Source of the DNA: Dongia_B sp964406155
GTDB lineage: Bacteria; Pseudomonadota; Alphaproteobacteria; Dongiales; Dongiaceae
Direction: 5' to 3'
Length of the DNA: 64,000 nucleotides
NCBI GenBank assembly: GCA_964406155.1
Contig: CAYOQR010000027.1
Location: forward strand, 1 to 64,000
Shown here in pieces: positions 53,597 to 63,250 of the stretch; the stretch's first letter is position 1; the number at the start of each line of letters is the position of its first letter. Below the pieces are notes generated by a model that had not been told where the DNA came from, did no database searches, and saw nothing but the letters and a program-made list of their open reading frames with translations. The position numbers and the translations under genes are program-made.

Positions 53597-54556
53597 ATGG
53601 CGGTTACAGAGGTCAAGAGCGGCGCCGTCACTGACGGCGCCGCAAACCGACGGGGCGCTGGCCGGTCTCCCGGAGCCCGGCTGCGCATCTTCCTGTCCTT
53701 TCGCTGGATTGCCGTCGCGGTGATCCTGATCGGCTGGTTTGTCTATTATCCCATCGTCGACAATTTCATTGTCAGCACGACCGATCAGGACATCTTCACG
53801 GGCGAAGTCACCAATGTCGGACTGGCGAATTACGACCGGCTTTTAAACGATCCGGTCGTCTGGACATCCCTCTGGAACAACTGCCTCTACGCTATTATCT
53901 CTGTCGCCTTCCAGGTCTTCGGCGCCTTCCTGCTGGCGGCGATGATCGAGGGACTGCGCTCGGAACGTTGGCGCCGCTTCTGGCGTGCTATCTATTTCGT
54001 GCCGTCGGCCATCTCGATCACGGTCACGGGTCTGCTTTTCTACTTCATCTATCAACCCGATATCGGCCTCTTGGATGCGGCACTGCAGGCGGTCGGCCTC
54101 AATGGGCTGGTGAAGCCCTGGCTTGGCGATGCGACGACGGCGATCTATGCCATCATCGCGATGAGCCAATGGCAAGGTTTCGGTTATTCGACCCTCCTCT
54201 TCGCCGTCGCGATGCAGAAAATCCCGCGCGAGCTATATGATGCCGCCATCATCGATGGCGCGGGCCCGCTGCGGCGCCTCTGGAGCGTCACCTTTCCCCT
54301 GATCCGTGAAATGACCGGCCTCATGGTCATCATCACCGTCACCGGTGCCTTTCAGGTCTTCAACGAGGTCATGGTCATGACCGCCGGCGGTCCCAATAAC
54401 AGCAGCCAGGTGCTGGGGACGTGGCTCTACCAGCAAGGCTTCATCGAGAACAATTTCGGCTACGGAGCGGCGATCGCCGCCGTCATCTTTGCGGTGACCA
54501 TGGTGACCGGCGCCGCGCAGCTGATCTATACGAGACGCCGGAGGGTGCAGTTTTGA
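53597..54556 (+). CDS. Sugar ABC permease, MalF type
   Basis: 319-residue permease with about six helices after a polar 35-residue N-terminus. The EAA loop is ELYDAAIIDGAGPLRRLWSVTFPLI. Its stop overlaps a TTG start for the second permease (TTGA). Partner of the MalG-type gene next to it. Confidence 0.9.
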   Translation: MAVTEVKSGAVTDGAANRRGAGRSPGARLRIFLSFRWIAVAVILIGWFVYYPIVDNFIVSTTDQDIFTGEVTNVGLANYDRLLNDPVVWTSLWNNCLYAIISVAFQVFGAFLLAAMIEGLRSERWRRFWRAIYFVPSAISITVTGLLFYFIYQPDIGLLDAALQAVGLNGLVKPWLGDATTAIYAIIAMSQWQGFGYSTLLFAVAMQKIPRELYDAAIIDGAGPLRRLWSVTFPLIREMTGLMVIITVTGAFQVFNEVMVMTAGGPNNSSQVLGTWLYQQGFIENNFGYGAAIAAVIFAVTMVTGAAQLIYTRRRRVQF

Positions 54557-55443
54557 CACAGGCGGTTCCTTCTCGGCGCTCCCACCGGGAACGCTCTCAC
54601 CGCGGACGCGCCCGTCAAGCGAATATCTGGGCAGTCATCGCCAGGACGTTCTTATACGCCTTCCTCATCTGCCTCGGCGTTGTCGTCATCTATCCGCTCC
54701 TTTGGATGGCGCTGAACGGCTTCAAGAACAATGCCCAGATCTTCGGCAATCCCTTCGCCCTGCCGATCGGCTGGTCCTGGACCAATTATGTCCAGGCCTG
54801 GAACCAGGGCGTGCGCGATTACGTGACCGTCAGCATCCTGGTGACCGTCGTCTCCGGTCTCTGTACCGTCCTCGTCAGCGCCTGGACCGCCTTCGGCTTG
54901 ACCCGGACGAAGATGCCGGGGAAGCCACTGGTTGTCGGCTTCGTCCTGGGCGGGCTCATGCTCAGCCCCACCGTGGCGGTTATCCCGCTCGTCAAGATGA
55001 TGCAGGCCCTCGGGCTCTATAATACCTACTGGGCGCTGATCATCCTCTATACCGCCTTCCGAGTTCCCTTCAGCACCTTCCTGATCCGGGCTTATATGCT
55101 CGATTTGTCGAAGGAACTTGACGAGGCCGCGACGATGGACGGTGCCAGCGAAGGCCAGATCTTCTGGCGCATCACTCTGCCGCTCTGCCGCCCCATCATC
55201 GTGTCCTGCATCATTCTTCATGTCCTCTTCGCCTGGAACGAATATCTGTTCGCCATGATCTTCTCCAGCGGGCCGGGCGTGCAGACCTTGCCGGTCGGCC
55301 TCACCTCGATCATGGCGAAGCACGGCACGAATTACGCCGAAGTCTTCGCGGCGATGACGATCTCGGCCCTGCCTATCGTGATCGTGTTCTTTGCCGCGCA
55401 GCGCTACTTCATTCGCGGCCTGTCCGACGGCATCGGCAAATAG
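54553..55443 (+). CDS. Sugar ABC permease, MalG type
   Basis: 296-residue permease. The TTG start overlaps the MalF-type stop by four bases and has GGAGG eight bases upstream, so it is preferred to the long frame from 54421, which lies inside the previous gene. The EAA loop reads LSKELDEAATMDGASEGQIFWRITLPLCRP, typical of MalG. Six helices expected. Confidence 0.88.
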   Translation: MTQAVPSRRSHRERSHRGRARQANIWAVIARTFLYAFLICLGVVVIYPLLWMALNGFKNNAQIFGNPFALPIGWSWTNYVQAWNQGVRDYVTVSILVTVVSGLCTVLVSAWTAFGLTRTKMPGKPLVVGFVLGGLMLSPTVAVIPLVKMMQALGLYNTYWALIILYTAFRVPFSTFLIRAYMLDLSKELDEAATMDGASEGQIFWRITLPLCRPIIVSCIILHVLFAWNEYLFAMIFSSGPGVQTLPVGLTSIMAKHGTNYAEVFAAMTISALPIVIVFFAAQRYFIRGLSDGIGK

Positions 55444-55466
55444 CAGCTATCTCGAAAGGAGATTCC

Positions 55467-56321
55467 ATGCGTCAGCTTGCGTCCAGCCAGTTGATCGGCG
55501 CCAACTTCTGCTTCCAGCACTTTCCCTTTGAAAAGGTCGCCGAGGCGCTTCAAGGTTTCGGCCTGCGGGAAATCGAGTTGTGGGGAATCGCCCAGCATCT
55601 CGATCTCTTCCATGCGACCGATGCGCGGGTCGAGCATGTCCGTCGCGTGCTCGCGGATCATGGCCTTTCCACCTGGTGCCTCACCCCGGAGCAGGTCCTC
55701 TACCCCATCAATATCGCGTCTGGGGATCCTGAGTTGCGGCAAGCCAGCATCGAGCGTTTCTGCCGTGCCGCCGATATCTGTGCCGCGCTGGGGGCACGAT
55801 ATCTGTTCCTGACCTCCGGCCGGGGTTACGAAACCGAGGCACCGGAAGCGGCCTGGGACCGCGCGGTTGATGCCCTCGGCAGGATTGCCGGGCACGCCCG
55901 CCGCAACGGCATCCGCTGCCTGCTCGAACCGCTGCAGCGGGTCGAAACGAATGTCCTCCTGGATGCGACCGGCATGCGCCGCATGCTGGACGAAATCGGC
56001 GCCGACAATTTCGACGTGGTGCTGGACACCGTGGCCATGGCAAGTGCAGGCGATACGGTAGCGGACTATTTCCGGTTATTCGGACCCCGCGTGGCACATG
56101 TCCAGCTTGTCGACGGCAACCCGGCCGGTCATCTGGTCTGGGGGGATGGCAATCTGCCGCTCGGCCGCTATGTCAGTGACCTCGCTGAGGCCGGATACAC
56201 CGGCAAGATCACCTTCGAGCCCTTTGGCAACGGCTCCTATGCCCTTGACCCGATTGCGGCCTGGAAGCGCAACCTGGCCGCGATCGAACCTTATCTGAAT
56301 CGTACGGCGGAAATCGAATGA
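55467..56321 (+). CDS. frlC: Sugar epimerase/isomerase, TIM barrel (FrlC-like)
   Basis: 284-residue AP-endonuclease-2/xylose-isomerase-type TIM barrel. LREIELWGIAQHLDLFHA near the N-terminus and the metal-site glutamates in CLLEPLQRVETN and KITFEPFG are in the expected strand ends, with H in VAHVQLVDG. In frl clusters FrlC epimerises psicoselysine to fructoselysine at C3; the neighbouring FrlB- and FrlD-like genes make that role likely here. AAGGAG precedes the ATG, and its end overlaps the kinase gene (ATGA). Confidence 0.75.
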   Translation: MRQLASSQLIGANFCFQHFPFEKVAEALQGFGLREIELWGIAQHLDLFHATDARVEHVRRVLADHGLSTWCLTPEQVLYPINIASGDPELRQASIERFCRAADICAALGARYLFLTSGRGYETEAPEAAWDRAVDALGRIAGHARRNGIRCLLEPLQRVETNVLLDATGMRRMLDEIGADNFDVVLDTVAMASAGDTVADYFRLFGPRVAHVQLVDGNPAGHLVWGDGNLPLGRYVSDLAEAGYTGKITFEPFGNGSYALDPIAAWKRNLAAIEPYLNRTAEIE

Positions 56322-57190
56322 CACGCCTCTCGTCACCCAAACTGGTCGCCATCGGCGATAATTGTCTCGACGTCTATCTGAACAAGGATCTGATGACGGT
56401 CGGCGGTAACGCCCTCAACGTCGCCGTGCAATGGCACCGCAACGGCTGGGCGGCCAGATATTTTGGCGCGGTCGGCGACGATCCGGAAGCAGAGGTCATG
56501 CTGGCGGAGATTGAAACCGCCGGCTTGTCGCGGCAGGATGTCGAGCGCCTTCCCGGCGAGACGGCTGTCACCCTGTTGCGGGATGAATTCGGTGACCGGA
56601 AATTCCTGCTGGAATCCTTCGGCGTCGGCGAGAACTACATGCCATCGCCGGAGCTGTACCAGGCCGCCATCGCTGCCGACTGGGTACATCTCGGCACCAA
56701 TGCCAACAAGGATCTGGTGCGTCGTCTCGTGACGGAGCAGGTCCCTTTCAGCGTCGATGTCTCAACGGCGCATCTGGCGCTGCCGCTGGATGGAGTGCCC
56801 TTGGTCTTCGCCTCCGGACCTGAGGACGCAAGCGAGCCGGTCGCGCCGTTCTTGGATGCCTTCAGGAAGGCCGGCGCCCGGCAGGTGGTCCTGACTTGCG
56901 GCAGCCGAGGCGCTTTCTTCAGCGATGGCAACCGCCTGCTGCAGACGCCAGCCACCCCGATCGACGTGGTCGATACCTGCGGCGCCGGCGACAGTTTCAT
57001 CGCCTCGTTCCTGGCCGCCTCCGTCTGCGAGGGCCTAGAGATCGAGGTATCCTTGCGCAAGGCCGCCGCTGCCGCGGCCCAGACATGCCTGCATCTCGGC
57101 GGGTTCCCCCAGCAGTCACGCCGGATTCCGGCCTGGCTGCTGAAGAAATACGAGAGTCTGATCGCGCCGATGGAAGGAAGCCGCGCATGA
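56318..57190 (+). CDS. frlD: PfkB family sugar kinase (FrlD-like)
   Basis: 290-residue ribokinase-family kinase. The substrate motif GGNALNVAVQ begins at G29-G30, and the C-terminal signature DTCGAGDSF contains the catalytic base D225 and anion hole. FrlD phosphorylates C6 of Amadori compounds before deglycation by FrlB, and the operon position between FrlC-like and oxidase genes supports this. The only kinase in either deglycase module, it may serve both copies. Confidence 0.82.
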   Translation: MTRLSSPKLVAIGDNCLDVYLNKDLMTVGGNALNVAVQWHRNGWAARYFGAVGDDPEAEVMLAEIETAGLSRQDVERLPGETAVTLLRDEFGDRKFLLESFGVGENYMPSPELYQAAIAADWVHLGTNANKDLVRRLVTEQVPFSVDVSTAHLALPLDGVPLVFASGPEDASEPVAPFLDAFRKAGARQVVLTCGSRGAFFSDGNRLLQTPATPIDVVDTCGAGDSFIASFLAASVCEGLEIEVSLRKAAAAAAQTCLHLGGFPQQSRRIPAWLLKKYESLIAPMEGSRA

Positions 57191-58605
57191 CCACGCTTCG
57201 TTTGCGGCAGCCGGCGGTCGCCGCCCCGGCCGATCGTTCCTTCTGGTTGCAGGATGTCGGTGCATCGGCGGCGACGCCCCCCCTGGAAGGCACGAGCTGC
57301 GCCGATATCGCCATTGTAGGTGGCGGCTTCACCGGCCTCTGGACGGCTTTACGCATCCGCGACCTCGCGCCCGAGATGCGCGTGGTCATCCTGGAAGCCG
57401 ATCTCTGCGGCTCCGGCGCCTCAGGCCGCAATGGCGGTCAGGTTCATTCCTGGTTCGCCGAGCTGGACCAGATCAGCGCCGTGGTCGGCGTGGATGAAGG
57501 CCGTCAGCTCTGCGCCGAAACGGTGGATACCATCGCCGAGCTCGAGCAGCTCCAGCGAAACGGCATCATCGATATGGACCTGCGGCTGGATGGCTGGCTG
57601 TGGACGGCCAGTTCGGTTGCCCAGGAAGGCGCCTGGGACCGGGCGGTCAAGATGACCGACGACGCCGGTGCAAGCCGTTTCCGCGCCCTGACCGCCGGGG
57701 AGATCGAGGCCCGTACCGGGTCATCCGTCTCTTATGCCGGCGTCATTGAGCCGAATGCCGGCACCGTCCAACCTGCCAAGCTCGCCATCGGCCTGCGCGA
57801 TCTCGCCCTCTCCCGTGGTATTGTCATTTACGAGAAAAGCCCGGTCATCGATATTGTGCCAGGGAAGATCTGCACCTTGCGCACTGCACACGGTGCTTTG
57901 CAGGCAGAGAAAATCGTCCTGGCGGCGAATGCTTGGCTCTCCGCCCTGCCCGAGTTGCGGCGCCATCTCTACGTCGTCGCCAGCCAGGTCATCGCCACCG
58001 CCGAGATACCGGAAATGCTCGACCGCATCGGCTGGCGCGATGGCGCATCGATCTGCGATTCGCAAAACCATGTCCTCTACTACCAGCGTACACCGAAGGG
58101 TCGTGTCATCTTCGGACGAGGTGGTGGGGAGGTCGCCTATCGGGGCGATTTCGGCGCGAGCTTCAACCGTAGCCCCACACATGGTCGCCACAACATGCGA
58201 GAGCTGCGAAGGGTCTATCCGACCTTGCGGGACGCGCCGGTCGAATATGATTGGGCCGGCCCGATCGACTGCACGCCGGAACATGTGCCCGTCTTCGATC
58301 ATCTGCGGGAGTACCCCAATATCTTCTACGGCATGGGGTTCAACGGAACCGGTATCGCCCAGACACCTATCGCCGGCCGGATCCTGGCAAGCCTGGTCCT
58401 GGAGCGGAAGGACCGGTGGAGCTCCAGCGGCTTGGTCGGTGCCCACAAACGCCTCACCTTGCCGCCGGAGCCTTTCCGCTATGTTGGTGCCCGGCTTGTG
58501 CGCGCCGCCATCCGGCGCAGGAACGATCTGGAAATTCACAACCGGCAGGCGGATGCCCTTACCCGGTGGCTTTCGAACCTGAAGCCCGGCAAGCATCCGG
58601 AATAG
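57187..58605 (+). CDS. FAD-dependent amine/amino acid oxidase (DadA/PuuB-like)
   Basis: 472-residue flavoprotein with the dinucleotide-binding motif AIVGGGFTGLWTALRI (about 42-57) and the family segment CGSGASGRNGGQVHSW. A late GMGFNGTGIAQTP closes the FAD site. Relatives oxidise gamma-glutamylputrescine, D-amino acids or secondary amines. Here it could oxidise the amine released by the deglycase or the C-N bond of the conjugate. It is coupled to the kinase gene by an ATGA overlap. Confidence 0.82.
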   Translation: MTTLRLRQPAVAAPADRSFWLQDVGASAATPPLEGTSCADIAIVGGGFTGLWTALRIRDLAPEMRVVILEADLCGSGASGRNGGQVHSWFAELDQISAVVGVDEGRQLCAETVDTIAELEQLQRNGIIDMDLRLDGWLWTASSVAQEGAWDRAVKMTDDAGASRFRALTAGEIEARTGSSVSYAGVIEPNAGTVQPAKLAIGLRDLALSRGIVIYEKSPVIDIVPGKICTLRTAHGALQAEKIVLAANAWLSALPELRRHLYVVASQVIATAEIPEMLDRIGWRDGASICDSQNHVLYYQRTPKGRVIFGRGGGEVAYRGDFGASFNRSPTHGRHNMRELRRVYPTLRDAPVEYDWAGPIDCTPEHVPVFDHLREYPNIFYGMGFNGTGIAQTPIAGRILASLVLERKDRWSSSGLVGAHKRLTLPPEPFRYVGARLVRAAIRRRNDLEIHNRQADALTRWLSNLKPGKHPE

Positions 58606-58661
58606 ATACGATGTACATGCTGCAATCGTCGCGCAAGCAGGAACAAGTCAGGGGAGCCGTC

Positions 58662-59768
58662 ATGGCCGATCTCACCATTCATCAAGTCCGCAAGTCATTC
58701 AGCGGCCTGACCATTCTTCACGGCATCGATCTCGAGATCAAATCGGGTGAGTTCATTGTCTTTGTCGGCCCCTCTGGCTGCGGAAAATCGACGCTCCTGC
58801 GACTGATCGCCGGCCTTGAGGAGATCACTGAGGGTGAAATCAGCATCGCTGGTGAGGTGGTGAACGACATTCCACCCTCCAAGCGCGGTATTGCCATGGT
58901 GTTCCAGTCATATGCGCTCTACCCGCATATGACCGTCTACGACAACATGGCCTTCGGCATGAAGATCGCCCGCGAAAGCAAGGCCGAAATCGACCGGCGG
59001 GTCCGTCAGGCCGCCGAGATCCTGCAACTGACGAAGTATCTCGACCGCCTGCCCAAGGCACTGTCGGGCGGCCAGCGCCAACGTGTCGCCATCGGCCGGG
59101 CGATCGTGCGCAATCCCAAGGTCTTCCTGTTCGATGAGCCGCTGTCGAATCTCGACGCTGCCCTTCGGGTCGCAACCCGCATCGAGATCGCCCGGCTCAA
59201 GGAGGCCATGCCGAATACGACGATGATCTATGTCACCCACGATCAGGTCGAGGCGATGACATTGGCCGACCGCATCGTCGTCCTGAAGGATGGCCGCATC
59301 GAACAAGTCGGCACGCCGATGGAACTCTATAAGAGGCCAGCCAATCTCTTCGTCGCGCAATTCATCGGCTCTCCTGCCATGAACATCCTGCCGGCGACGA
59401 TCGAAAAAACCGGCGCATCGACAGCCGTCAAACTGAATGGCGGTAAGGTCACCCCGGTACCGGTCAAGACATCGGCAGCGGCAATCGGCACGAAGGTCAG
59501 TTTCGGTGTCAGGCCGGAAGACCTGCAAATCGTTTCGGACACAGGCGGCGATGCCCTGTTCGAGGGAAAGCCTCATTTCGTCGAGCAGCTCGGCGAAGTT
59601 CAGCTCGTTTATGTGGATCTCGGCTGGGGCGATCAGCCGCTCGTCGCCAAAGTGCCGGGCAGTCTGGACATCAAGCGGGATGCCGTCCTGCGGCTCGCGG
59701 CCGATCCTGAGAAACTCTATGTCTTTGACGACAGCGGCCGTTCTTTAGCTGATCAGGCAAGTTCGTAA
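58662..59768 (+). CDS. ugpC: Sugar ABC importer ATPase (MalK/UgpC type)
   Basis: 368-residue ATPase with Walker A GPSGCGKST near 36-44, LSGGQRQRVAIGRAIV, FLFDEPLSNLDA and the VTHDQVEAMTLADR switch, plus a C-terminal MalK-like regulatory domain. GGGGAG precedes the ATG at 58662; an in-frame ATG 51 bases earlier and a frame from 58251 are rejected. It completes the importer of 52263-55443, separated from it by the metabolic genes. Confidence 0.88.
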   Translation: MADLTIHQVRKSFSGLTILHGIDLEIKSGEFIVFVGPSGCGKSTLLRLIAGLEEITEGEISIAGEVVNDIPPSKRGIAMVFQSYALYPHMTVYDNMAFGMKIARESKAEIDRRVRQAAEILQLTKYLDRLPKALSGGQRQRVAIGRAIVRNPKVFLFDEPLSNLDAALRVATRIEIARLKEAMPNTTMIYVTHDQVEAMTLADRIVVLKDGRIEQVGTPMELYKRPANLFVAQFIGSPAMNILPATIEKTGASTAVKLNGGKVTPVPVKTSAAAIGTKVSFGVRPEDLQIVSDTGGDALFEGKPHFVEQLGEVQLVYVDLGWGDQPLVAKVPGSLDIKRDAVLRLAADPEKLYVFDDSGRSLADQASS

Positions 59769-59872
59769 ACAAGAAAGAGCCGAGGAACGCTCAATAGATA
59801 AGGCCTTAGACCGCTCTTTCAGGAAAGGCATCCAGGAAGCCCCTTGCCCTTGATGCGGGATACTTAGGCGCG

Positions 59873-60886
59873 TCACTTGTTTTTCTCTGTCGCGTTCCAT
59901 GCGGACAGCTCGTTCATGAGAAAGTCGGTAAGCTCTCGCGGGTCCGTCGTCGCTGGAACAGGCTTGCGATGCCGCCATGCCTCGATCGCAGCTTCGAGCT
60001 CATCAAGCGTTTCTGCAGTCTCAATCAACCCCCGCTCCTTGAAGGCACTGGTAATTTCCTCCTGGTGATCGTCATAGTGCTCGCCTAGGGTGAACCGTCT
60101 CGGCATAGCGATAACGCGGCACCCATTTCTCAGCGCTGTAATCAAAGAACCGGTGCCGCCATGCGACACGACGAAATCTGCCTTTGCGAGGATGGCTTGA
60201 ACGTCACTGAACGAAAGCGTCTCATGAACCTCAACATCTCCAGGCAAGTCTGGAACCGAGACGCCTTCGCCCGTCTGAAGGATAACGCGCTCGGGAAGCC
60301 GGCCGCTCGCTTTGAGGGCTAAAATCACATTGACGAGCCTCGGAAAGGGTAAGGTCGCGCCGACCGTCGCGAAGAGCAGCGGCTCTTTCTCTCCGATCGG
60401 ATCGTCAACGATTTTGAGGGGGTCGAAGACATAGGCGTCCGGCCACTGCTTCCCAATTTTCCCGGATTGAACAATGATCCGATCGGCAAAGCGGCGTGTC
60501 ACAGTGGCAAATTTCGAGGGCGCATTGAAGCGGGCAAACGAGTCGATCAAGATTACCTTGGAACCCGTCACCTTTCCGGCCAGCGCAACCCAGAACATCG
60601 CGCCAGCCCCGGTCGTAATAATGACATCTGGCCGGCGCTTCAGAATAATTGCGATCGACTTATAAAGATTAGACAGGGCCGATCTGACGAATGTGAAAGG
60701 CTTGCCAAGCTTGATCTGCCCGACGGCATAGTGGTCGACGAAATCGACAACGTGCTGCCCTGTGAGACTTCGGCCTAGTGCCGTTTCTTCGGTGACGAAG
60801 CTATAGTCATAGCTGGACCATACCTTCTCGAGATCGAGAAGCTGTCGGACATGCCCACCTCCGGATCCTGCCAGCATCACACGCAT
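59873..60886 (-). CDS. Fused PssD-PssE (Alg14-Alg13-like) glycosyltransferase
   Basis: 337-residue protein combining two halves usually encoded separately. Residues about 1-150 resemble the membrane-anchoring Alg14/PssD half (AGSGGGHVRQLLDLE). Residues about 165-320 resemble the Alg13/PssE nucleotide-sugar-binding GT28 half (LLFATVGATLPFPRLV, VVSHGGTGSLITAL). Such pairs add GlcA or GlcNAc in rhizobial exopolysaccharide assembly. It lies far (about 25 kb) from the main EPS locus, and its codon use looks less GC-biased. Confidence 0.82.
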   Translation of the reverse strand: MRVMLAGSGGGHVRQLLDLEKVWSSYDYSFVTEETALGRSLTGQHVVDFVDHYAVGQIKLGKPFTFVRSALSNLYKSIAIILKRRPDVIITTGAGAMFWVALAGKVTGSKVILIDSFARFNAPSKFATVTRRFADRIIVQSGKIGKQWPDAYVFDPLKIVDDPIGEKEPLLFATVGATLPFPRLVNVILALKASGRLPERVILQTGEGVSVPDLPGDVEVHETLSFSDVQAILAKADFVVSHGGTGSLITALRNGCRVIAMPRRFTLGEHYDDHQEEITSAFKERGLIETAETLDELEAAIEAWRHRKPVPATTDPRELTDFLMNELSAWNATEKNK

Positions 60887-61360
60887 GTTTATCCCACTTT
60901 CAACCGCTTGTTCTTTTCCGCACTGACCAGACTATACGTCACGTCTTGTTTCGGCTGATGCTTAGATCAGGCGACCTTCCGCCCAACCGGGGTCCCGGCC
61001 CTGGCCGCGCCCCGGCAGATGCCGTAAAGGCCCATGCCCCTTCCCCACCTCCGCTGGATTATGGGCGTTCCACAGGCCGCCTGATGGATGCCGCAGCCTA
61101 TCACACCTTCGCTCTCAATATCGCCCGCTGGACCGAGGCTGCCCCGAGGCTTCAATACACATATAAGAATATAAACCCAATAAAATGTCTGCAATCGCCC
61201 GCTCCACCCTGAAGTAAATTTAGTAAATCTCTGTTTGGAATATGAACTTCATTGATCCAGCCCTTTCTCCCTGCTTGGTGATCTTCTAGTCTGCGCTGGG
61301 GATGCCGTTCGGGGATGCTGTTTTGGCTCAGATAGAAAATGCGTCCGAGGTCAGGTTCAT
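60887..61360. other. Divergent intergenic region, PssDE fusion / asnB
   Basis: About 470 bases with no gene I can support; an 88-codon plus frame is proline/alanine-rich and unconvincing. It holds the promoters of the two divergent genes. The part from about 61150 to 61230 is AT-rich. Confidence 0.55.
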
Positions 61361-63250
61361 ATGTGCGGAATAGCCGGTTTTTTGGGCAGGGCCTCCGTTG
61401 CCGATGCGACTGGCGCAGTTCGGAGAATGGTGGCGCGCTTGCGGCATCGAGGTCCGGATCATCAAGCGGTTGAACCACTGGAAGTCTCGGAGGATCTCGT
61501 CCTGGCTTTGGGCCACACGCGGCTTGCGATCATCGATGCCGCCGGCGGCAATCAGCCCTTCTACAGCAGCGACGGGCGGTATGCGCTCGTATACAATGGT
61601 GAGATATACAATTACCTGGAGCTTAGGGACGAGCTACAAGCGCTTGGTGTCGTTTTTCACACGCGCTCGGACACCGAAGTGCTCCTCCAAGCATGCATTA
61701 CCTGGGGTCCTAAAGCCCTGGCACGTTTTCGCGGCATGTTCGCGTTTGCGCTCTGGGACCATCAAGACCGGAGCCTTCTCCTCGCGCGCGATCATTTTGG
61801 TGAGAAACCCCTCTTTTATCACCTAGGCTCCGACGGCCTCAGTTTCGCCTCCGAACTCGGCGCGTTGCTTGCCAACCCTCTCATAAACGCAACGCTCGAT
61901 TCAGACGCTCTCGCGGACTATCTGATTTTCAAATACGCACCTGGCACAGGAAGCCTCGTCAGGAACGTCAAGCAGATACGCCCTGGTAACTATGCGGTCT
62001 ATGCGAACGGCAGCTTGACCGAATCCGCCTATTATCGGCCGCCCGCTCATTCTCCATCCGACAGCACCGCCAAGAGCGAAGCGGATTTAATCGAGGCATT
62101 CAGAGCGAAGCTGACCGAGTCCGTCCGATTGCGAATGCGGTCGGATGTCGAGGTCGGATCCTATCTCTCCGGGGGCATCGATTCATCTGCAATCGTTTCT
62201 TTGATGAGCAAGGAAACGCACCGCAAGGTGAAAACTTTTTCGGTCGGGTTCAAGGACGCAGCCTACGACGAACTCTGGGCCGCACGTATGATGGCCAAGC
62301 ATATCGATACCGACCATCACGAAGTTGTCGTCGAACCTCATCACTATATTGACTATTTTGCGCGCGCGACCTGGCACCGCGGCGCGCCATTATCTGAATT
62401 GGCCGATATCCCCCTCTTCTGTCTCGGACGATTGGCGTCTCAATCGGTCAAGGTGGTCTTGAGCGGCGAGGGGTCCGATGAACTGCTGGCCGGCTACCCC
62501 AAACATTGGGGTGAACGATATGTTGGCCGATATCATCGCATCGCTCCTCGGGCTGTCGATACCCTGAATGCAAAGATCGGGCGACGGCTGGCACCGGGCA
62601 ATCACCGCGTGGAAAGCCTTGCCCGCGCACTTACCGAACGAGACTTCGTGGACCGCCAGGCGGCATGGTTCGGCTCTGTCTCAAGGGCGGATTTCAAGCA
62701 GATTGCGCCACAACTCATCCGATCGGCAGGTCAAGACATAATTTGGCCGGATGACCCGGGTGCGCGGGTCAGCTCTCTATCTCGAGTTCTTCTTTTCGAC
62801 CAAATGGTATGGCTTCCAGGCACCCTCCTTCCCCGCGGAGATCGCATGGCAATGGCCTGGGCCGTCGAAGGACGCGTGCCGTTCCTGGATCCGGAACTTG
62901 CGGCCTTTATTGCGCGGTTACCGGACAACATGCTCTTGCGTGGCCGCACCGGCAAATGGATTCTACGGCGCGCAATGGATCCGTTCATTCCTTCGGCGAT
63001 CATCGATCGACCCAAACACGGCTTTCGGGTCCCGTTCGCCGATTGGCTGAGGAGCGATTTGCGCGAATTCGTCCACGACAATTTGCTCAGCCCTTCGACG
63101 CATTCTCGATCCTTGGTCGATCAGCAGAGAATCAACGCGATGTTGTTGGAACATGATTGCGGCAAGCGTGACCGCGCCCGTGAAATCTGGTCGCTTCTGT
63201 CGCTGGAAATATTCCTGCAGCAACTCGATACAGCATTCGAACCGGCCTGA
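61361..63250 (+). CDS. asnB: Asparagine synthetase, glutamine-hydrolysing
   Basis: 629-residue enzyme. The N-terminal class II amidotransferase domain starts MCGIAGF, with the nucleophile C2 released after Met removal. The synthetase domain follows with the pyrophosphate loop SGGIDSS at 270-276. It makes amide from glutamine-derived ammonia and aspartate or, in polysaccharide loci, may amidate a uronic or amino-acid substituent. Being beside a glycosyltransferase favours the latter (inference). Confidence 0.9.
   Translation: MCGIAGFLGRASVADATGAVRRMVARLRHRGPDHQAVEPLEVSEDLVLALGHTRLAIIDAAGGNQPFYSSDGRYALVYNGEIYNYLELRDELQALGVVFHTRSDTEVLLQACITWGPKALARFRGMFAFALWDHQDRSLLLARDHFGEKPLFYHLGSDGLSFASELGALLANPLINATLDSDALADYLIFKYAPGTGSLVRNVKQIRPGNYAVYANGSLTESAYYRPPAHSPSDSTAKSEADLIEAFRAKLTESVRLRMRSDVEVGSYLSGGIDSSAIVSLMSKETHRKVKTFSVGFKDAAYDELWAARMMAKHIDTDHHEVVVEPHHYIDYFARATWHRGAPLSELADIPLFCLGRLASQSVKVVLSGEGSDELLAGYPKHWGERYVGRYHRIAPRAVDTLNAKIGRRLAPGNHRVESLARALTERDFVDRQAAWFGSVSRADFKQIAPQLIRSAGQDIIWPDDPGARVSSLSRVLLFDQMVWLPGTLLPRGDRMAMAWAVEGRVPFLDPELAAFIARLPDNMLLRGRTGKWILRRAMDPFIPSAIIDRPKHGFRVPFADWLRSDLREFVHDNLLSPSTHSRSLVDQQRINAMLLEHDCGKRDRAREIWSLLSLEIFLQQLDTAFEPA

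Noticed and set aside
59773..59820. GAAAGAGC / GCTCTTTC inverted repeat after the UgpC-like gene
   Set aside because: The arms are only eight bases with a 32-base gap and no T-run, too weak to call a terminator.
60946..61212. 88-codon plus-strand frame between the PssDE fusion and asnB
   Set aside because: Pro/Ala/Arg-rich translation without homology and no ribosome site. A possible transposase remnant on the other strand could not be supported.
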